A program made the position numbers and the translations under genes. Shown piece by piece: positions 12,883-25,882 of a DNA stretch of 64,000 nt. The notes under the pieces are model-generated. The model did no database searches and was not told the origin of the DNA. It saw only the letters and a program-made list of their open reading frames with translations. Every line of letters begins with the position of its first letter. Positions within the stretch are counted from its first letter, which is position 1. This DNA comes from Leuctra nigra (lineage: Eukaryota; Arthropoda; Insecta; Plecoptera; Leuctridae), in assembly GCA_934045905.1 (NCBI GenBank), contig OW203765.1:28987997-29051996 (forward strand), in the 5' to 3' direction.

Positions 12883-13815
12883 CAAGTGTCAAGTAATCCG
12901 CCAAGTGTAATCCGTTCTCTTGACGTCTACATTCTTGCCTCCAAGCCGGTCTCCGAAGTCGTACGATAAATAAGACACACGACTCTTTTCCCTGCATCTG
13001 GTGAAATAATCGACAATTTCAATCAAAACCACTGAGATGTTTAGAATTCCGAGTGACAAACTACATGATGGAAACTATGGAACGTTTCCTAATGGCTTTC
13101 AAATGAGCCTGGTATGTGGACATGTCAGTGAAATCGGTTAAAAGGTGATCTGAATCGGATTCTGTGTCAAGTAATAATGTTGTGTTGCATTATAGAGCAG
13201 TTTTAACTTGTTTTAATAGCTTAGATGAGGATAATATCTGTAATGCACTGCATCGTTGTCTTAGAAAATATACCTACTTCTCTTATGGAGCCAAATGGTG
13301 GTCCGAATTCGTACATAAAATTTAATGAGGGCCAAAGGGGGAGAATTAGGTAACGCACTCATAAGAGTTTAAAGCAAGCATTACTCGTATCAATTTTTGA
13401 AATCAAGATTCACGAAAGGGTCATAATTTAACAAATTAAAACACATCAAGAGGCCGTATGTGCGGGTATTATTTTCAATCATTTTGAAGTATCTGATTGG
13501 CGTGCCGCCAATTAAATTCTTATGTAATGAGCCTTAACGTCTAGTTTGTACCGGCCCAAAGTGAAAACAATATAGGATCAAATTAATTGTTGGTTATACA
13601 GTGTGAAATACATTTTTTTAAATGAGTTTTGATGCACCTCCAAACGTCATAAACATGATTTCAAATATAGAACATCCAAAAAGCGACCTGTAGGGCAAGG
13701 TCCCCCAAACCCCAAAGTATCAAAAATTTTAAATCGTACAATTTGTGAACAGAGTACACCTCAAAGCTTCTCATGATGTATTTCAAAGTGTGAAAAAAAT
13801 GCGTCAAGACTTTCT
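12883..13815. other. intronic stretch without recognised gene
   Basis: A/T-rich. At 13680-13720 a short CCCCCAAACCCC segment resembles the G/C-rich internal parts of hAT MITEs. Confidence 0.35.
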
Positions 13816-14090
13816 ACCCCTCCCCCCCCCCCTGACAGAACTCCTGCCGGCGCCCGTGCTCGTTCCCCCCCCCCCCTCCCCCCCTACAGAACTCCTGCCG
13901 GCGCCCGTGCTCGTTACCCCCCCCCCCCCCCCCTGACAGAGCTCCTGCCGGCGCCCATGCTCGTTACCCCCTCCCTGACAGAACTCCTGCCGGCGTCCAT
14001 GCTCGTTACCCCCTCCCTGACAGAACTCCTGCCGGCGCCCATGCTCGTCACCCCCTCCCCCCCCCCCCCCCCCCCCCCGGCGCCCATGGT
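13816..14090. repeat. C-rich minisatellite, about five units of 42-52 bp
   Basis: Units share GACAGAACTCCTGCCGGCGC, then CCRTGCTCGTTACC, and differ mainly in the length of the C-tract between them. Units begin near 13834, 13886, 13934, 13976 and 14018, with a partial sixth at 14078. Proline- and glycine-rich frames over this array are low-complexity artefacts. The varying C-tracts suggest polymerase slippage. Confidence 0.85.
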
Positions 14091-14393
14091 CGTCATCCTC
14101 CTGCACAAAGCCAACGGCCTCCACGAGAGCAAGACATCACCGCAGTCGCGATGCAAATCTCTCTCCCGCCATGTCGATGCATGATGCTGCGTTGCCCGTG
14201 GCAACGGCCATCCCTAATGACCATCCATGATGCCGTGATCGCGTCATGGTCACGTGTGCACCGCCCTCTTGCGACGGCATGGCTCGAGGAGGCGGTGATG
14301 AGATGCAACAAGTGCATTGGCTTGATGCACTTTTAAGCGAGATAGTCCATGAAGTAAGTGAGCTGTGACGAGTGAGAACGAGATTGACCATCT

Positions 14394-14520
14394 GAGGCCC
14401 TATTCTATAACTTTAATGTTCCCGATTCTGCTGGAATCCGATTCACGGCCATTTGGATTAACATTGCATGGAATCGGATTCCAACCGAATCGGGAATTTA
14501 AAGTTATAGAATATGGCCTC
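14394..14520. mobile_element. fold-back MITE (family copy 1)
   Basis: The 127-bp unit is almost entirely a hairpin: GAGGCCCTATTCTATAAC at the left, its inverse at the right, and AATCGGATTCC arms inside. A second copy is at 17977-18102. There is no coding capacity. Confidence 0.85.
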
Positions 14521-15014
14521 TAGATTCTCGTTGACAAAATTATTCTCACTGTTTTCGCTCAATTCTAACTTTTTCAGGAAAGTTCCGGAAAAGATGGAGC
14601 TCCGGCTGCGGGGCGGGGGGGGGGGGGGGGGGGGGGCAAGGGGTCACTTGGAATCCAGTAGTTACAGTGGCTCAAGAATCTTCAGTTCAACCTTCGAAAA
14701 TTTAAGAATTTGTATCACCAGTCAGTCACCTACCACAGATACTCGTTTTACAGGTTTTTGAACAGCATTTTCACTAATAAAATGGCCCAATACCCCAATT
14801 CGTTTCACAAATGTTAACAGTCCAAAAATAGCCTTTTAGTCCCCCAGACTGTCTAAAACATGACGACTAGTGTTATTTGGCCTTCCCTCTGTATTTAAAA
14901 TTGCAAAATTAACTCATTTAGGTGGCATAATTTTCAGTATTATCTCGGTAGCTCCGAGTTTCTTGAAGAGGTTATAGTTAGATGATGATGTTGGATGAAT
15001 GTCAAGATACTCAC

Positions 15015-15071
15015 CGAAATCACTCGTGCAATATTGCTGAATCAGCTCATCAGGAAAACATGGCCGACATT
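15015..15071 (-). CDS. METRN: meteorin-like 57-nt microexon (CRPC...CTSDF)
   Basis: This exon is too short for an ORF scan. On the minus strand an acceptor (TTTGTTTCAG) is followed by 57 bases that read (E)CRPCFPDELIQQYCTSDF plus one base, then a donor G|GTGAGT. Both boundaries are phase 1, exactly matching the upstream donor at 48950 and the downstream acceptor at 3073. In meteorins the segment CRPC...CTSDF directly follows the FFYDL region and precedes VARG, and here these three pieces occur in that order on one strand. The CRPC and CTSDF cysteines are expected to take part in disulfides. The exon is isolated by an intron of 33.9 kb on one side and 11.9 kb on the other. Confidence 0.88.
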
Positions 15072-15204
15072 CTGAAACAAACAGAAAACATCTATTAAAA
15101 CAAATGTAGATTTTATAAAATTTCGTCTCTTTTTAGTAATAAATGTCGAACCTTGTATTTATATACCCTCCTCAGTCATGACATGGTAATGATGATTCAT
15201 TATT

Positions 15205-15310
15205 GATGCAAAAGTTGGGGAGGTTCCTTACTAATAGACCGCGACCACCTCCTTCCCAACCCAACACCCATCATTTCCCAATCTCGCCGTCATCTCTATG
15301 ATATTAATTC
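15205..15310 (+). mobile_element. SINE tail fragment
   Basis: The stretch GACCGCGACCACCTCCTTCC followed by CATCATTTCC repeats the middle part of the complete SINE just downstream. It is a 5'-truncated copy. Confidence 0.6.
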
Positions 15311-15321
15311 ATCCTTCACGG

Positions 15322-15575
15322 AACAGGTTGGGTGAGTGGTTAACGCTCTGAACTTGTATTCCGGAGGCCCGGGTTCGATTCCCGCGGCCGTCCTTCCTGA
15401 CTGGGGTTTTTTCGTGATTTTCCCTCAGTCGACAGGCAAATGCTGGGAAGGTACCCTAATAGGCCACGACCGCCTCCTTCCCAGCTTCCATCATTTCCTA
15501 CTCTTCACCATCATCTCTCAATCATCATCATAATCATTCATCCGTCGCCATTAGCCTCGCTGCAGAAGAGTAAAT
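15322..15575 (+). mobile_element. tRNA-derived SINE (family 1), best copy
   Basis: The head has a box A-like GGGTGAGTGGTTAACGC and a perfect box B, GGTTCGATTCC at 15372-15382. The body reads GACTGGGGTTTTTTCGTG, then GCCACGACCGCCTCCTTCCC, and a CATCATCATAATCATTCATC tail, ending at CTGCAGAAGAG. Other copies: 32895-33122 with 34350-34376, and 59930-60150 (both plus), and the tail at 15205-15310. RNA polymerase III promoters are expected to be active in the intact head. Confidence 0.85.
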
Positions 15576-16479
15576 ATCACTAAATATAAAACTGAGAATA
15601 TGTAATTACTTTGCCACCTCAGACTTATTTGTCTGACCGACCTGAAAGGACGTCATTAATGATAAAATTATTAAATGCTCATTGATTGAATGATTACAAT
15701 GATTCATTAAATACTCCTCAATCATAAGATCACGTCTCATTTATCAACTTCAACATCGCAAATGTCAAAACACGAAGAGAATTCCATCTCTCATACAAAT
15801 GATCATTTCGCATCAGACAAGAGTCAGAGAGTCTGCCACAAAACAATTCAAAAGCTGAATCACCCTTGAGGTCGCCAGTTCGATCCCCCGTGGTGGGATG
15901 TGTGCAAACTGCATGCCGGGAAGAATGGAGAATTAGCAGTGCAATGTGTCTCAGCTTTCTTCACTTTCAACGAGTCAATGCATCGGTCGTTGATTGATAG
16001 TTTTTGAAGATGGCGAGGCTTTTGCGAGATGCCGAGTGATCGGTTACGGTCGGTTGGGGTTCAAAAAGATTCCATTTTGCGAGTCGCCAAGGAGAATGGA
16101 ATGTTTTCAAATCGATTTATTAACTTCGCCGCAGAAAAATCGAGAAATTTTAAACGCCTTAATGATGCATTCTTTCTTTCAATAACAGAAAAACTTTGAC
16201 TCTTTTGGAACTTATCTCCGGCTGAACCTAATTAACTTGTGGATTTTTAGGGAATTATTGAGTGAATTATTGTATTTTTATTTCAATGTCAATTATCTAT
16301 ACTTTACGCATTGGGTCTTCATCTTATTCTACAATTAAGTTTGGACGAAACACGTAATTCTATCTCCCAATAGATCCTGCCTGTTATAATCGGCCAAATA
16401 AATCTACAGTTGTGATACATTTAAATACATTTATCTCTTCAATATAATCTTTAACAAGAGAAAGGGAATGTAAAATACA
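15576..16479. other. intronic stretch, one tRNA-like box B
   Basis: At 15870-15900 the sequence CCAGTTCGATCCC resembles a pol III box B and may be a decayed SINE of another family. Otherwise nothing is recognised. Confidence 0.35.
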
Positions 16480-17400
16480 CTAGGAAAACGCTCTGTGTAA
16501 CGCGTTGATGAGCGAGCACGGACGCACGCAACACCTCGAACCGAAATTATGTATATCGAAAATATCATTAAAGGCCAATAATTCTTAAAATTCGTCAGAC
16601 TTGTAGGTATAAAAATCTCCAAATATTCCTGAAGTATTAGTCCCAATAACCATGCAAAGGTTTAAGTTGATCGATTGAACCTTTATGATAAAAATGTTCC
16701 TTGTTAATATTCAAAAATCATAGGATCTATTTTAAAAAAATATACCTGGGACCACTCATATGATAAAAGTGTGTATACTTACACAGTTTAGACCGATCTG
16801 TTGAACGGTCATATCAGTTTCATACGTTTGAAAGTTTCTGCTCTAAATACCTTGGAACTATAAAGAGTCGAAGTAGCCTGATCAACATTTTTGAGTAATT
16901 TGACAGCAAACACGCAAAATGTCCGTAAAATGTCAATAACTTTTGGATTTAAACACAGATAAGTCTGAAAATTGTCAAAAATACAGATAATGTCGGTCCC
17001 AATGACCAGGCCAAGTTTTAAGTTGATCGGTCATATGGTTCTAGTTTAAATTTCAAAAATCATATGAAAGATTTTTTTAAATTTTAACCAATGGGAGTAT
17101 TTGGCTGAAACTTTGTAAGATTGGGTACAATGTTGGTTGAAATGACTTGTCAAAATTTCAAATTGATCGGAACAACCAATCAAAAGATAATTTTTTTAAA
17201 ATTTGAACCAATCACGGGATCCCGTTCAAAAACGATCCCAGGGACCTCATAGACTACGTTAGTATGTGTACAAAATTTCAGATCGATTGCTTGAGCGGTT
17301 TGACCTGGGCTGTGACCACAAAAAAATAAACAAACAAAAAAAAAACACACAGAGAAAGTGCCATAAGAGTACCGTGGTGACGCTCGCTACGCTCGCTCAA
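16480..17400 (-). mobile_element. GAGCGAGCG-end element (Helitron-like), copy in minus orientation
   Basis: On the minus strand one end is TTGAGCGAGCGTAGCGAGCG (at 17400) and the other end is the hairpin CGCTCATCAACGCGTTACAC with TTTTCCTAG at 16480. The interior has several phrases of the type GATCGGTC...CAAAATTTCA. There is no coding capacity. The copies at 25883-26895, 29035-29631 and 58284-58828 share both ends. Confidence 0.7.
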
Positions 17401-17479
17401 CAATAAGAGAAAAGTAGGCGTTTAAAGTTTTAAATGTGTACAAAATATCCAGTTTTTCAACTTTATAAAGCTGTCAAAA

Positions 17480-17595
17480 GTCCAATATTTGAGCTTTTTA
17501 CCTAAGAATACACATGGACAACTCAAAAGCAAACAATATCCCAAGAAATGGGTCCTTTTTATGTGCATTCTATTCCCCTCTCTTGTGGTTTATTA
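17480..17595. mobile_element. MITE fragment (TTTATGTG...CCCCTCTCTTGTGG end)
   Basis: Right end of the MITE family described at 5887-6081; the left end is not clear. Confidence 0.5.
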
Positions 17596-17976
17596 GATCG
17601 ATGAAAGTTCTTCTGAAGTCACACGTCGTCACATCTCTGTTGTTTCAGCTCTTGGATTCTGACAGGCATGTTGAAATGAGGCATGTAAATCGGAATGCAT
17701 CTGGCACGGGCGTGCTAGAGCGTGATCGGCCATAACTCAGACATTTGTGACGTCATATCTGTTCAAAGTTCAACCGACATTTTCGTGTTTCCGCGCCGAA
17801 CCTTCATGTCGGATCGTGCATGCGTTCGTGTGCAACAATTACCTGATTCATCTGAAGTTATTGCACACATGTTTTCATTTACGAACATTTCATTTAATTT
17901 CTGGTTTATGTATGTACAACGATAGAAAGCAATTGGGTATAAAAATTTTCTCGATTGTTTTCCTGTGTGAAGACCA

Positions 17977-18102
17977 GGGGCCCTATTCTATAACTTACAA
18001 ATTCCCGATTCTGCTGGAATCCGATTCGGTTCAATGTTAATTCATATGGCCGTGAATCGGATTCCAGCAAAATCGGGAATTTTAAAGTTATAGAATAGCC
18101 CC
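17977..18102. mobile_element. fold-back MITE (family copy 2)
   Basis: The ends are GGGGCCCTATTCTATAAC and GTTATAGAATAGCCCC, with the same inner AATCGGATTCC hairpin as 14394-14520. Confidence 0.85.
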
Positions 18103-19015
18103 TTCTGATAGTGAGAGCTCATTTTGTTGCAATGAAACACTAACATTTGAATTTTTGAAAGGCAGTGTTTTTGATATGAAAAATGTTAAATTCATAGTGG
18201 TCCAAATAAATAAAATTCTATGATAAATTTAGTAAAATTCTTACTATACTACATTATAAACTAAAAATTTAATAATAATGATACTGATAATGATCTATTG
18301 TGTTGTTAATGGGATTCTATACAGACTACGAATAGTGTTACGAACTTTAATTGGTGTTTATAATATGTTTTTGCCCCACTTCCTTTCTATTTGAAAAGTT
18401 TGTTTGCACAATGTTGCACTTTCTTGTGCAATGTGCAATGAAGCATGAACACAATCACGGCTTGTAAACTGTAGAGCATTATTTCCGTTCAACCAATGAA
18501 ATTATCTTTATTCTATATAAATTCCTAAAATCACGACTAAACACACGAACTGCGCTTGCGTGAGGTGAAAGCTATGGATATAACATGGTTATAATTGGTT
18601 GAAAACTGTATTTTAAACAGTAATGGAGGGATTGTATATCGTTCCTGGGGATTTTTAAATAATAAACGACCGTTTTCTACATCAAAACTCTGTCGATAAA
18701 AATATCAAGTCATCAATATATTTTTCAAAACAAGCGTAGGTATGTAATAATAAATAATTGTGTCATTTCTAGAAAAATAATTGCAAATGCATTGTCGGTC
18801 TTTGTCATGTATCAAAGAGTTGTATAAACCGTGGCTATAGCAAGAAAAAGATAGAAACCGACCAAAATAATAATTAAAGAGATCACTCAGAGTGGCTATA
18901 AATGTATTTTGTAGATTTTTTGCCAAGTTAAAAAAAAGAAAAATTCATATTTAGTTTTTACTCTGAAAGATTATCATATTGGCTTGAAAAATACAATTAA
19001 AAAATAACTATCAAT
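18103..19015. other. intronic stretch without recognised gene
   Basis: A/T-rich; nothing recognised. Confidence 0.4.
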
Positions 19016-20345
19016 CTAGTGGAGCGGTCGCTCCACCCAGCCAAGTCGTACCGTACACTTACACTCACTCAACATACCGTAAATGCATAATAAACTGAGG
19101 AGCAGACCAACCACTTTTACTGTAAGCAACAACATGGCATTTTTGGCCTACTGGATCTTAAAATTGGAAAATCTTACATTGTTGCGATATATCTTAATTT
19201 CGAGCTATGGCCCACCCCACTACATATACCAAATTAGGGAACAATATGTTATGCCGTTTGCGAGCTAGAGGACCGTGAAAAATGTGAAATTACACCCCTT
19301 TTAAACCCTATCTTGATCTGATGATGATGATATCAGGAAACACCGCAATCACCGCCACAGCCTAAACGGCTGAGCCGATCGATCTGAAATTTTCACCACA
19401 TGTGCACTTTTGGCGTCTGAGGTGCCTTTTTATAAAACCAACAGGAAGCCGCCATTTTGAAACCGGAAGTGACGTCATATCTCGAAAACGGCTAGACTGT
19501 TCGGAATTAAACCAGCGCCAAATGATTCAGAGGGTCATCTATATGGAATATCAAAAGTTCAAGTAGAGATGTACTATTACCGAAACCGGAAATGACGTCA
19601 TGAAAATGAAGAACTAGATTTTAATGACCTCTTACTACAATAACTACATATTCAGAAGGCTTATTATGATACATAACATTTATAGAAATAAATTCTAGGT
19701 GGCAGTAATTTCAGTCGCTATTTTGAAAACCGGAAGTGATACCATATCTCGAAAACGGCTGGACTGATTGGAACGAAGCTTTCGCAACTCTTCATGGAAT
19801 ATCACTTTAAGCTTAGGTATATTGAGCACCAAACACAATTTTTCGTATTAACCAATTCTGAAATGGCGTATTTTTTAAAAGTATTTAGTCATTGTTGCTC
19901 CGATGTGTGTTACAAGTTGTGTAAATAAACTAAAAAAAATAGTGATATCCCCATAAAAAACACTACGTGTAAAAATACCAGCCAAGTCTCTTCAACTATA
20001 AAAAAAAGAAGAAATCTAAAAATTCAGCACTGAAAAGTAGTGATATCAAAAAATGAGCCAAGTCAAAACTTAATTTTAAAAACCAAAATATACTTGGCGC
20101 ATCGTTTTTAAGGGCATTATAGGTATATTATATATATTTAGGTACATTTGATTTTTGGCATATGCTTCTATACTATTTATATACACGATGCGCCAAGTAT
20201 ATTTTGGTTTTTAAAATTAAGTTTTGACTTGGCTCATTTTTTGATATCACTACTTTTCAGTGCTGAATTTTTAGATTTCTTCTTTTTTTTATAGTTGAAG
20301 AGACTTGGCTGGTATTTTTACACGTAGTGTTTTTTATGGGGATAT
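19016..20345. mobile_element. composite palindrome-ended element, short copy
   Basis: It starts CTAGTGGAGCGGTCGCTCC, continues for about 930 bp with repeated CCGGAAGTGACGTCAT phrases, and ends with a 161-bp inverted repeat (arms 19945-20105 and 20185-20345) around an A/T-rich loop. The same left part joined to the same kind of palindrome recurs at 49745-55456, so the two parts belong to one family. Each arm carries the word GCCAAGTC twice and its inverse once; the left end carries it too. No transposase is encoded, and its class is not recognised. Confidence 0.85.
19945..20345. repeat. 161-bp inverted arms of the short composite element
   Basis: The left arm 19945-20105 and right arm 20185-20345 match essentially base for base, from ATATCCCC to GGCGCATCGT. 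The sequence differs at many positions from the arms at 50969/55456, always symmetrically. Confidence 0.95.
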
Positions 20346-22719
20346 AATATTACTGTATTCTCCAACCAAAAAAAGAATTATGCAATACCACTGCAAATTT
20401 AAGAGATTATTTAAAAAAAATGCATATGTATCGCATAAAATATTCTATCTAAGATGTCAGAAAATTTCATCGTTCCATGGACCAGTTTAGCACCTCCCCC
20501 ATCATCCTAAAACATCTTAATAACCCCTCTCCGTCACTCTAGTCACTATCACCATCACTATCACCAACGCCTGTCACGATAGCGTCAACATAACTATCAC
20601 CTCCACCACAGCCCTCTAAATGCCTTCATGTCATCACAAAGAAATTGCTCTCCATCCCACACCATTAGGAGCAAGACATAGTCCGTTACCATGGCAATTA
20701 CCTCACTGCATATGGTCACGTTTCATCCATCTCTGTACCATTGGTGAATCAAAAGGAAGAGAAGAAAAAAATACCAGAGCTGTTGCATTATTATAAAAAA
20801 GACAATGGGTCGTCTATATATCTCCGCTAGTGTTCTTTTATGTTTAGCCTATGTGATTTACGTATGTGTTATTACAACAGACGGATATTCGAGAGTTTAC
20901 AAAGACACACGTTGTGCTAGAGGAAAATAGACTGGGAAACCAGTTTTAGGTGCAACACTTAGAGGTGGATATATTGTAAATCATGAATAAAGTTGCATCG
21001 ATATTTCAAATACTATTGGTTGGATGTGAGTTCACGGGATTTTTGTCCTTATTAGCAATTCAAACGAGTTACTAAAAGTAAAAGGGGCATTGGTTTTTCT
21101 TTGAGGGCAAAGTACTAGGGACATGCACTAAGATTTATGGACTTGCGATATTTAAGGTCATATGATTCTTACGTAATGATTACGCACTATGTTTTTCAAT
21201 AATAAAGAGAAAATGTAATACGCAATACCAAAATAAGTAATTTCTTTAATAAACGTAATTTTTCAATTGATCTTTTGATCCTCAATTTACTCGTGATTTG
21301 CCGATACTTCGTTACTGAAACTATTATAGTCGATTATGGTAAAACATTTGCAATAGAGACTCATAGTTTATGAAATATAAATACATACTATAAACATACT
21401 TAACATCCAAAATATTATTGTTAATTTTTGCACAACACTTGACTTGTGTGAAGAACCAAATATTATATCCAAATAATTATGAAATTAATATATTTAATTC
21501 AGCCGTGTGACGAAGAAGGGCACTAACAATTAGTTCAATCTATTGTCTTCCCTTTCGAAGGCAATTGTCAAAACTAATAGAAAATTAAAAATAAAACGTA
21601 TTTATCAACTGAAGAAAACTGTTGCAAACTTCGTAATAGCATTTTAACCGTTCAAACAACTTATATCTGGAAAATATTACGCCTTTATAGTAAGCGCCAA
21701 ATGATAGTTAAAATGTTTAATGTTGATCTTGGCAATAATAAGGTAAGAAAATGTACATACCTACTATTGACGTTTTATTACATGTGATGCCAATATAATA
21801 TGTCAAACGTATACTACTCAAGAAATAACTAGATAAATCATTTTGAAATTGTAAATTATTTAAATGGTTTGAGGGTTATGACGATATTTCAAAACAAATT
21901 CTCCGTAACTTTCCTCTAAGTACAACGATAGATTATTGAACTGCACTCTTCTTTGGTAAAACCTCAGCTCTTAGTGCCAAAGAGCTTCTATTTTTTCTTC
22001 CCGTTCTGTCTCATACAGAATGTGGTAATTATTATGGTACTATTTTCTTAGAAAATGAATAAAGTACTCTAACGGAACTCCACTGTCCATTAAGCTAGAG
22101 TACAAAACGAACACCCATGCAACAATCACCTATAGGTACGCTACATGCAGCCACCTATTCCAATCATCAATAAATCATCATTAAAATGCCTTGCAGTCAT
22201 TGCTAGAAACAAAAGCGAATTAGTGAATAAACAAAACAATGGAACAAAAAGGAGGACTCTGAGTTCACGATTGAGAAGACCGTGGTGAGAGCAAAGTTGT
22301 ACTCTTCCTATTCGTGCATTGAAATCACTGCATCATGATTAATCGCTCCCAGCAAGTAATTATGTCGGTATTCCCGAATGAAAGTTTGTCGCATGTTCGA
22401 TAAGATTAGTTTTAATCAAGGTATTAACGAAGTGTAAAATAATATCTATAAATACTTTGTGATTCGTTTTTCAAATTTAAATTAAGGCTCATAGAGCTCA
22501 ACATAGAGTTTGAAACATGAATTTTTTCTTTTTCTTTTATTCATTTTACTTGTGATTCGGAAGGGTACATAAATATTGCATTTTTTATTACTTTCAAGAC
22601 AATTCATAAATTATCTGGTGGCTCGTTGGTTCCTCAAAAATTTCACTTGAAGTGTAAATTTCAAGATATCAAAATGATAAGAACAGAAAATAAACTAGAC
22701 ATTCAAACTAAATTCGAAT
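20346..22719. other. intronic stretch without recognised gene
   Basis: It includes a short CATCACTATCACC microsatellite near 20545-20570 and an X-box-like GTTACCATGGCAAT at about 20686-20699. Nothing else is recognised. Confidence 0.4.
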
Positions 22720-22845
22720 TTTTTAGGACCCATTTAATGAGAAACCGGGTTTTTATGGAAAACTTCCAGTGGAGTCTGGATGTGCAAAGTGAAAACTATC
22801 CGGCCGAACCGGGGATTGAACCCGGGACCTCTCGCCGAACCAAAT
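22720..22845 (-). mobile_element. tRNA-derived SINE (family 2)
   Basis: On the minus strand the head carries box B GGTTCAATCCCCGGTTCGG (22802-22822 region) and the body reads GACTCCACTGGAAGTTTTCC. The same body follows the tRNA-like head at 31735-31880. Confidence 0.75.
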
Positions 22846-24590
22846 AATGTTTTAATTACGTATATTCGTTTCATATGATATTAAGAAAATGTTAAGTTTA
22901 TTTGCACTTACTACTATCTCACTACTTAGTCCCCATGATGTACAAACTTTAAAAATTGATATTGTTCTATTCATCCTTCCTACTCGTGCATCGAAGTCTC
23001 CTACTTTGATTAATCGAGCGTTAGAGTGGTAATTACTTCTTCTTCGGAAACTTTGTCGCACGGAATATCGTAATCAATCAATTTATTCAGCTGACTTTTG
23101 ACTTGTTTTAGAAAAATCAAAGCCAATTACAGTACTTGGTACAGAATGACGTAAACACGCCTTTGTGATTACACATAATAATAATTATTCGAGTCTGCGC
23201 CACCACAATAGAAGGGGAATACAAGAATCCATAGAAAAAGCTGTATACTTGGGATTATGGCAATTTAAGCTGTCATAAGTTCACTTTAAATCATGCTCAA
23301 CCAATCCGGTTTAATGACTGAAAAATTGATTTTTGCCAGCTAGTATCTGCATTCTTTTCCCAAGAAAAAGAGCATATTCATTGATTTTATTTACCTTTTT
23401 CAGTAGTATATACAGATCGTAAATAATAAAGGCATGATATTCAATTATAGTTACACGATTTTTACACTTAAAAAGCAACTTCATTATAACTTCTTAATCA
23501 TTATTTAAAACAACATTCTACATTTTTATCATAAATGACTCATTAATCAGTTTTGCCCATTAACTCTTGCGCAAACAACCAATAAAAATGGCGACTCCTC
23601 CCAATAACCTATTAGCAATAATGATCATCACAAATAACAATCACAATTGTCTAACCTTTGAAGACAACAATGCACCGAATCATTAATCAAGTCTAGATAT
23701 CTCATAAAATGTAATGATTCTTTATGTGTCTCGAGTTGCAATAACTCATGGAATATTATCAATAACCAGATCGCTAGGCGGGTTCAACTGTAAATTCATT
23801 AAGTCAGCGATTATAATAGATTTTTAACCTTGAAATTAGTACTCTGAGAGTCATTAGGAAGTAAATGTGGCAAAATAATTATAGTTTATAATGCATTCCA
23901 AAAATACTTTGAGTGTTTCGAAAATTTGAATTTCGCGGCCATCAGAATTTTTCGAAAATTAAAGTAGGCCGGGATTTTCAAATATTAGAGCGAAAATTGC
24001 GTTTTTAGAATGTTTTTAGATAATATTGTTCTATATTTTACCGCATCAAAAGTCTATTTTGATGCAACAAGGCTCAACAATGTTTACTGGACATCAAAGT
24101 GTTTTTTTTTATCAAAGGTATTTGAACACATTTCCCCTAAAGACTCTGTTCCCTTACTCTCTTGATAATAATTTTGTTGTTTCAATATTGCTCCCTAGAG
24201 TGTAGTCAAAGTTTATGTGTGTAAGTTTGTAGCCACAATTAATTAATCTCTGCCTTCTGTACTGTACAATCTGAATGCATTGCCCTAGAAGGCGGTAAGA
24301 GATCGACGACATCGACTAGTGGGTGATCGAACAAGAAGGCAGTGGACATTGTTTAGGCAAATAATTTACCATTAATTTATATTATAACAGTTCATGCAAC
24401 CGCGCCCTTCTATTGTAGTTTATAAAAATGCAATACAAGATCGCAAGACATCGCATAATGTTTCTAATGGCAAGTACAACTTTGGACCGTTCGTGATGCT
24501 AAATGCTTACTGTTTATAAATACTTTTTCGATTCGACTTTTATTAAAAGTATTCACAAACAACGGAAAATATTATCAATTTATTTTGTTC
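22846..24590. other. intronic stretch, one eroded MITE end
   Basis: At about 23205-23240 CACAATAGAAGGGGAATAC resembles the end of the MITE family of 5887-6081. Otherwise A/T-rich and unremarkable. Confidence 0.35.
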
Positions 24591-24910
24591 GACTATGTCT
24601 TTCTCTTTCCCATTAGATACACAACATTCTGCACAAGGAATTAATGAATTTAAAATTATAAAATCAACAGAATTTTACAAGTGTTTCAATTTGTATTTGG
24701 AAAAAATGCGTTGGGAGTATAAATATGCATTTAGCCAATAAGATTTTTTTTTAAATTTACATATGCATTTTTCTTCATGCAAATTGAAATAATATAAAAT
24801 TAAAATTGTATAAAATTTAGTATAAAATTGTATAAACAAAAAAAATCAAATTCATGAATTCTTGGAGCAAAATTATGTGTACATCTAATGGGAAAGAGAA
24901 AGATACAGTC
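24591..24910. mobile_element. MITE with about 60-bp inverted ends
   Basis: Ends GACTATGTCTTTCTCTTTCC and its inverse counterpart (GACTGTATCTTTCTCTTTCC on the minus strand) frame a 320-bp A/T-rich interior. The target duplication is not clear. Confidence 0.7.
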
Positions 24911-25882
24911 AAATGATAATAGATTAATAATTTTCTGTTGTAAATATAAAAGATGGCATCAAATCACTTTTGGCCAGGTGAAGAATCATCCATCTTTGAA
25001 AATGAGTTATTGACATTATTACAAATGATTTGCATTCTTTAATTGAAAACACGTTATTTTCCTTGTGAAATATAAACTGCGTATGAAATTCCTTACATAA
25101 CCTCAACGCCATGCTTTCACCTCCATCTTCCTGAATCTGTGCACCACGATGTCAAACCTTCTCGAGTGTTGAATATCAATGTCCGAGAAACTTCGGCGAA
25201 GCGTCATCGGAGAAATGAGCGGCCAGAAGCAATCTCTGCAGCCTCTGAACTCATTTCCACGCACATCGTCAAAACAAGCAACATGATCATGTCCTTTATT
25301 TACAATTCTAATGCTCCTTAAGACATCACGAATATTGCTACAGGTACACCTACTTCTCCTCTCTACTTCTTTTGCACATGCCATAATGACACTTTTTCCG
25401 CCGTTCTCTTCGAATAATTCATTGGCAATCATAAATACTAAAGATGCCTTCTGGCAAGAAGGAAGTAGCGTAAAAATACAGATAAAAGCGGTAAATCGAA
25501 ATGTGAATTGGTTGTATCTTCGTATTGTTTTTTATTACTATTCACATTTGGTCCTTATTTTCTTTGTTTATCTGCATAAATGAATTGTTTACCAGAGTGA
25601 CCTCCGAAGGTATGGCCCTAAAGATCAGTATTTCAATCCGTGATTGAAGAGTTAACACTTTGAACTCGCCTTGAGGCTAAATCCATTTATGTTTTTGATG
25701 GTTTTGATTATAAACACGAAAAAGTTTAATTCACGGTTTAAATAACAAAATATTGGTGTCAAGACGTAGGTAATGATCAAGAATTGGAAGGTTATAGAGG
25801 ACGATAAAAGCAGTAAATTGGTTAATCCGTACATACATATTCTATTTCTCTATTTCTCTATGCACAAATTTTAAGTAAATAA
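24911..25882. other. intronic stretch without recognised gene
   Basis: A GC-richer patch of about 300 bases (25105-25410) has overlapping open frames on both strands, none recognised. Confidence 0.35.

Larger units (their letters stand above)
3073..15014 (-). other. meteorin last intron (about 11.9 kb)
   Basis: It is bounded by the donor at 15014-15013 and the acceptor at 3074-3073. It holds a MITE (5887-6081), an hAT element (10017-11130), an 18-bp minisatellite (12451-12882), a C-rich minisatellite (13816-14090) and a fold-back MITE (14394-14520). GC-richer patches lie at about 4620-4740, 7385-7560 and 9045-9150. Confidence 0.8.

Noticed and set aside
12371..12997. Long open frames on both strands over the 18-bp array
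   Set aside because: They arise because the unit length is a multiple of three and lacks stops; no domain or splice support.
13745..14391. Several proline- and glycine-rich frames
   Set aside because: They follow C/G tracts of a minisatellite, with no conserved domain.
20686..20699. X-box (RFX) site as proof of a cilia-related gene
   Set aside because: A single 14-base match in 64 kb with no gene next to it is not meaningful.
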